Shown: positions 61,700-64,000 of the stretch, piece after piece
Position numbering within the stretch: the first letter of the stretch is position 1
How the letters are laid out: every line of letters starts with the position of its first letter
From: Tsukamurella asaccharolytica
Lineage (GTDB): Bacteria > Actinomycetota > Actinomycetes > Mycobacteriales > Mycobacteriaceae
Direction of reading: 5' to 3'
Assembly (NCBI RefSeq): GCF_007858435.1
Contig: NZ_VIGW01000003.1
Span: 434,001 to 498,000, forward strand
Length of the DNA: 64,000 nucleotides
Notes under the pieces: generated by a model
Seen by the model: only the letters and a program-made list of their open reading frames with translations
Databases searched by the model: none
Told to the model about the DNA's origin: nothing
Translations under genes and position numbers: made by a program

Positions 61700-61712
61700 G
61701 AGGAGAACGCTA
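61700..61712 (-). promoter_or_regulatory. Leaderless promoter of the miaA operon
   Basis: On the minus strand TAGCGT (61712-61707) is followed after 7 bases by GTG 61699. No Shine-Dalgarno is present. This probably marks the start of the unknown protein - miaA - dapF transcription unit. Confidence 0.5.
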
Positions 61713-61823
61713 ATCGATCGCGCCGCGGGGCCCGCGGAGTGCTTCAATGGATCCAGGGCCGCGCGCTGTGCGGATCCGTGACGACCGGCAGCCGTGACGC
61801 GCGGCGCAGACGAAGGGACCCCC

Positions 61824-63209
61824 GTGGCCGAGAACGACCCGATCGCCGAGACCACTCCGATCGAGAGCGCCGCTCCCAAGCCGACCCCGGGCGCTCGGCC
61901 CGGCCCCAAGCCCCATCCCGGCCCGCGCCCCGGCGGACCGCGCCCGCACGCCCCGGCGGCCGCGCAGGCGGCGCCGCGCACGCGTCCGGCGTCGGACCCG
62001 AGCAAGCACGGCCGGGTCGACGAGGACGGCACCGTCTACGTGGTGACCTCCGGCGGCGAGCGCGCCGTCGGCTCCTGGCAGGCCGGGGAGTCCGCTGAGG
62101 GCCTTGCGCACTACGGCCGCAAGTACGACGAGCTCGCGACCGAGGTCGAGGTGCTCGAGGAGCGCCTCGCCAGCGGGACCGGCGATCCGAAGAAGATCCG
62201 CGCCGCGGCCCAGCAGGTCGCCGACACGCTGCCCACCGCGGCGGTCGTGGGCGATCTCGACGGCCTGGCCGCCCGGGTGGGCGCGCTCCTCACGGGCGCC
62301 GACACCGCGATCGTCACGGCGCAGGCCGACCGTGAGAAGAGCCGATCCGAGGGCATCGCGCGCAAGGAAGCCCTCGCCGCCGAGGCCGAGCAGATCGCCG
62401 CCGAGGCCACCCAGTGGAAGGCCGCCGGCGATCGGATGCGCGCCCTGCTCGACGAGTGGAAGACGATCAAGGGCGTCGACCGGAAGACCGACGACGCGCT
62501 GTGGAAGCGCTACTCCAAGGCCCGAGACGCCTTCAACAAGCGGCGCGGCGCGCACTTCGCCGAGCTCGACCGGGAGCGCGCCGGCGCCAAGGCGCGCAAG
62601 GAGGAGCTGATCGCGGAGGCGGAGAAGCTCAAGAACGACACGTCGTGGGGCGAGACCTCGGCGAAGTTCCGGGACCTGCTCGCGAAGTGGAAGGCCGCCG
62701 GCCGTGCGCCCCGCGACACCGACGACGCGCTGTGGGCGCGCTTCAAGGGCATTCAGGACGAGTTCTTCTCCGCCCGCAACGCCGCCGCCGACGAGCGGGA
62801 CGCCGAGTTCTCCGAGAACGGCAAGGCCAAGCAGGCACTGCTCGACGAGTACACCCCGCGGATCGAGTCGGCGCAGAGCCTCGCCGCGCAGAAGTCGGCG
62901 CTCCGGGAGCTGCAGGACAAGTGGGAGGCGATCGGCAAGGTCCCGCGCGAGCAGATGGGCTCGCTGGAGGCCGGGATCCGTGCGCTGGAGAAGAAGATCA
63001 AGGCCGCGGACGACACTCAGTGGCGTCGCACCGATCCCGAAGCCGCCGCCCGCGCCGCCCAGTTCCGCGACCGCGTCGCGCAGTTCGAGGAGCAGGCCGA
63101 GAAGGCGGAGAAGGCAGGCAAGGCCAAGGACGCCGTGCGGCTGCGCGAGCAGGCGCAGCAGTGGCGGGAGTGGGCCGATGCGGCGGAGGGCGCGATCGAG
63201 AACCGCTGA
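61824..63209 (+). CDS. DUF349 domain protein
   Basis: 461 aa. A Pro/Ala-rich disordered N-terminus (KPTPGARPGPKPHPGPRPGG, about residues 15-65) precedes a mostly coiled-coil body. At least three DUF349-like repeats are visible, with the signature W-K-x-(I/A)-(K/G)-x-(V/A)-x-R-(K/D)-T-D-D-ALW (LLDEWKTIKGVDRKTDDALW and LLAKWKAAGRAPRDTDDALW). The end is Glu/Lys/Gln-rich. It matches Rv2731, divergent from the miaA operon. Function unknown. GTG 61824 has AAGGGA upstream; GTG 61794 would add ten residues. Confidence 0.9.
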   Translation: MAENDPIAETTPIESAAPKPTPGARPGPKPHPGPRPGGPRPHAPAAAQAAPRTRPASDPSKHGRVDEDGTVYVVTSGGERAVGSWQAGESAEGLAHYGRKYDELATEVEVLEERLASGTGDPKKIRAAAQQVADTLPTAAVVGDLDGLAARVGALLTGADTAIVTAQADREKSRSEGIARKEALAAEAEQIAAEATQWKAAGDRMRALLDEWKTIKGVDRKTDDALWKRYSKARDAFNKRRGAHFAELDRERAGAKARKEELIAEAEKLKNDTSWGETSAKFRDLLAKWKAAGRAPRDTDDALWARFKGIQDEFFSARNAAADERDAEFSENGKAKQALLDEYTPRIESAQSLAAQKSALRELQDKWEAIGKVPREQMGSLEAGIRALEKKIKAADDTQWRRTDPEAAARAAQFRDRVAQFEEQAEKAEKAGKAKDAVRLREQAQQWREWADAAEGAIENR

Positions 63210-63211
63210 CT

Positions 63212-63246
63212 CCCCCGCGACCAGCGACTACGACTGGTCGGTGGGG
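63212..63246. terminator. Imperfect terminator between the DUF349 gene and the membrane protein gene
   Basis: CCCCCGCGACCAG (63212-63224) and CTGGTCGGTGGGG (63234-63246) pair as 7 bp plus 4 bp around two mismatches. The 9-base loop contains CTA at 63228-63230, the stop of the convergent gene. Confidence 0.55.
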
Positions 63247-63854
63247 CGCTGCGGGCGGGGCGGCTGGTGGCCGATGCGGTTGGACTGGGCGAAGGCGTCC
63301 CACTCCTGCGCGGCGGCGCGGCGCTCCTTCTCGGCGGCGAGCTGGTACGGCGTCCGCGCCCAGATGGTCTTGATCCACACGATCGCCAGCACGATCATGG
63401 CGAACCAGCCGAGGAAGAGGCCGATCCCGGCGCCCGTCGGCGGCTCGCCGTGCAGACCGGGGGTCTGCCGCGACCACACCGACAGCAGGCCGAAGACCAC
63501 CGCGACGCCGCAGCCCGCGCCTGCGATGACCGACAGCGCCCAGCGGCGGGTGAGCAGCGCGGCGCCCGAGGCGAAGACACCGAACAGCACCTCGAGCCAC
63601 ACGAAGATCTTCGAGACGATGACCAGCGAGCTGCCCTCGATCTGCGGGTCGCCGGTGATGATCGCGAGGCCCGTCACCGAGCCCGTGTGCGGTAGCGCGA
63701 GCGAGCCGATCACCGCGACCACGGCGATCGCAGCCACCAGGATCCTGGGACTGACCTGGAACTCGCCGGCGAGCTTGCGCTCGACCGACTCGACCTGCGA
63801 GCGCAGGTTCTCCAACTCTTCGGCCCTCCGGGGGCCCTCGCTGTCGGCGTTCAT
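63228..63854 (-). CDS. Membrane protein (Rv2732c-like)
   Basis: 208 aa. An N-terminal amphipathic helix (RRAEELENLRSQVESVERKL) is followed by four hydrophobic helices (VAAIAVVAVIGSLAL; SLVIVSKIFVWLEVLFGVFA; GAGCGVAVVFGLLSVW; GLFLGWFAMIVLAIVWIKTI) and a cytosolic tail rich in Ala, Gln and Pro (QPPRPQRPTDQS). The function is unknown. The gene sits between the DUF349 gene and miaB as in M. tuberculosis. ATG 63854 is chosen, and ATG 63863 gives three more residues. Confidence 0.85.
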   Translation of the reverse strand: MNADSEGPRRAEELENLRSQVESVERKLAGEFQVSPRILVAAIAVVAVIGSLALPHTGSVTGLAIITGDPQIEGSSLVIVSKIFVWLEVLFGVFASGAALLTRRWALSVIAGAGCGVAVVFGLLSVWSRQTPGLHGEPPTGAGIGLFLGWFAMIVLAIVWIKTIWARTPYQLAAEKERRAAAQEWDAFAQSNRIGHQPPRPQRPTDQS

Positions 63855-63912
63855 ACGCCCCATTGTCCACCCTGGACCGCGGTGCGTCTCCTACAGGTCG
63901 TCGTACTGCCCG

Positions 63913-64000
63913 TCAGCAGGACGAACACCCCGTCGACGCGGGCTCCGCGGCGGCCGCCGGACGGCCGACGGACGGCAACCCCAAGCCCACGCCGACGGGC
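63913..64000 (-). CDS. miaB: MiaB C-terminal tail (cut by window edge)
   Basis: The last 28 residues of a frame entering from the right edge end in TGA at 63915-63913. PVGVGLGLPSVGRPAAAAEP is like the disordered end of actinobacterial tRNA 2-methylthioadenosine synthase MiaB, which often finishes with a GLPxxG-like segment and a Cys-containing tail. Position, 58 bp before the Rv2732c-like gene, fits the M. tuberculosis order miaB - Rv2732c. The catalytic radical-SAM part is outside the window, so identification rests on synteny. Confidence 0.55.
   Translation of the reverse strand, partial: PVGVGLGLPSVGRPAAAAEPASTGCSSC

Noticed and set aside
1-64000. Search for tRNA genes, CRISPR arrays, insertion sequences, prophage or integrase genes
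   Set aside because: No cloverleaf ends with tRNA-like conserved boxes, no regularly spaced repeats, and no transposase or integrase motifs were seen; the only direct repeats are those at 14219 and 27041.

Overview
The window is a high-GC actinobacterial chromosome segment. The order sigB - (pat/acuC) - ideR - galE, then PAC2 protein - alpha/beta hydrolase, nrdR - LysM protein - lexA, and hflX - dapF - miaA - (small dioxygenase-like protein) - DUF349 protein - membrane protein - miaB tail follows the Rv2703-Rv2733c backbone of Mycobacterium tuberculosis. The ideR(dtxR)-galE junction is as in Corynebacterium. Together with leaderless starts and mycobacterial-type SOS boxes this points to the order Mycobacteriales, outside Mycobacterium itself. 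A Tsukamurella, Gordonia or Dietzia-like organism is my best guess, but genus is inference. No tRNA, rRNA, CRISPR array, prophage or insertion sequence was seen.

Region 1 (1-13.4 kb) is acyl-CoA metabolism. It opens with an MFS tail and three decayed genes: a class III CoA-transferase, an acyl-CoA dehydrogenase scrap and a frameshifted enoyl-CoA hydratase. A long minus-strand operon follows (fabG-like SDR, SDR, quinone-oxidoreductase-like MDR, HAD, SDR, MaoC, APH-type kinase, acyl-CoA dehydrogenase, and after a gap another SDR). Its HAD, kinase and dehydrogenase genes correspond to the three domains of animal ACAD10, which suggests catabolism of 4-hydroxyacyl-CoA through a phosphorylated intermediate. 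A thiolase, a TetR regulator and a second acyl-CoA dehydrogenase follow. Two copies of one palindrome (TAAGCG-CT-CGCTTA) lie before the operon and in the thiolase/TetR divergent region and probably bind that TetR protein.

Region 2 (13.5-23.2 kb) holds a VapBC pair, an M13 metallopeptidase lipoprotein, an EamA exporter, a DUF7455 protein, a superfamily 2 helicase, a YihY membrane protein, DUF3039 and DUF3099 proteins and a two-domain methyltransferase.

Region 3 (23.2-40.2 kb) is regulatory and housekeeping: sigma factor SigB behind a SigE/SigH-type promoter, a Pat-like protein acetyltransferase with the deacetylase AcuC, the iron regulator IdeR with galE, a DUF4192 protein, an APC permease, a MarR/hydrolase divergent pair, a PAC2 protein with two tandem alpha/beta hydrolases, and a DUF3516-type helicase.

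Region 4 (40.2-49 kb) is more accessory: an SRPBCC protein; DUF5997 divergent from a LysR-type effector domain that lacks its helix-turn-helix; an isochorismatase-fold protein; OxyR; an unknown membrane protein; an ECF41 sigma factor divergent from its likely target, an AhpD-like protein; a DUF485/SSS acetate-type symporter; and a class III aminotransferase.

Region 5 (49-64 kb) is conserved core: HrpA helicase, NrdR, a LysM protein and LexA flanking two SOS boxes, an EamA transporter, a LysR regulator, a DUF1345 protein, HflX, DapF, MiaA, a small conserved protein, a DUF349 coiled-coil protein, a membrane protein and the 3' end of miaB. Many convergent gene pairs end in hairpins whose loop holds a stop codon.
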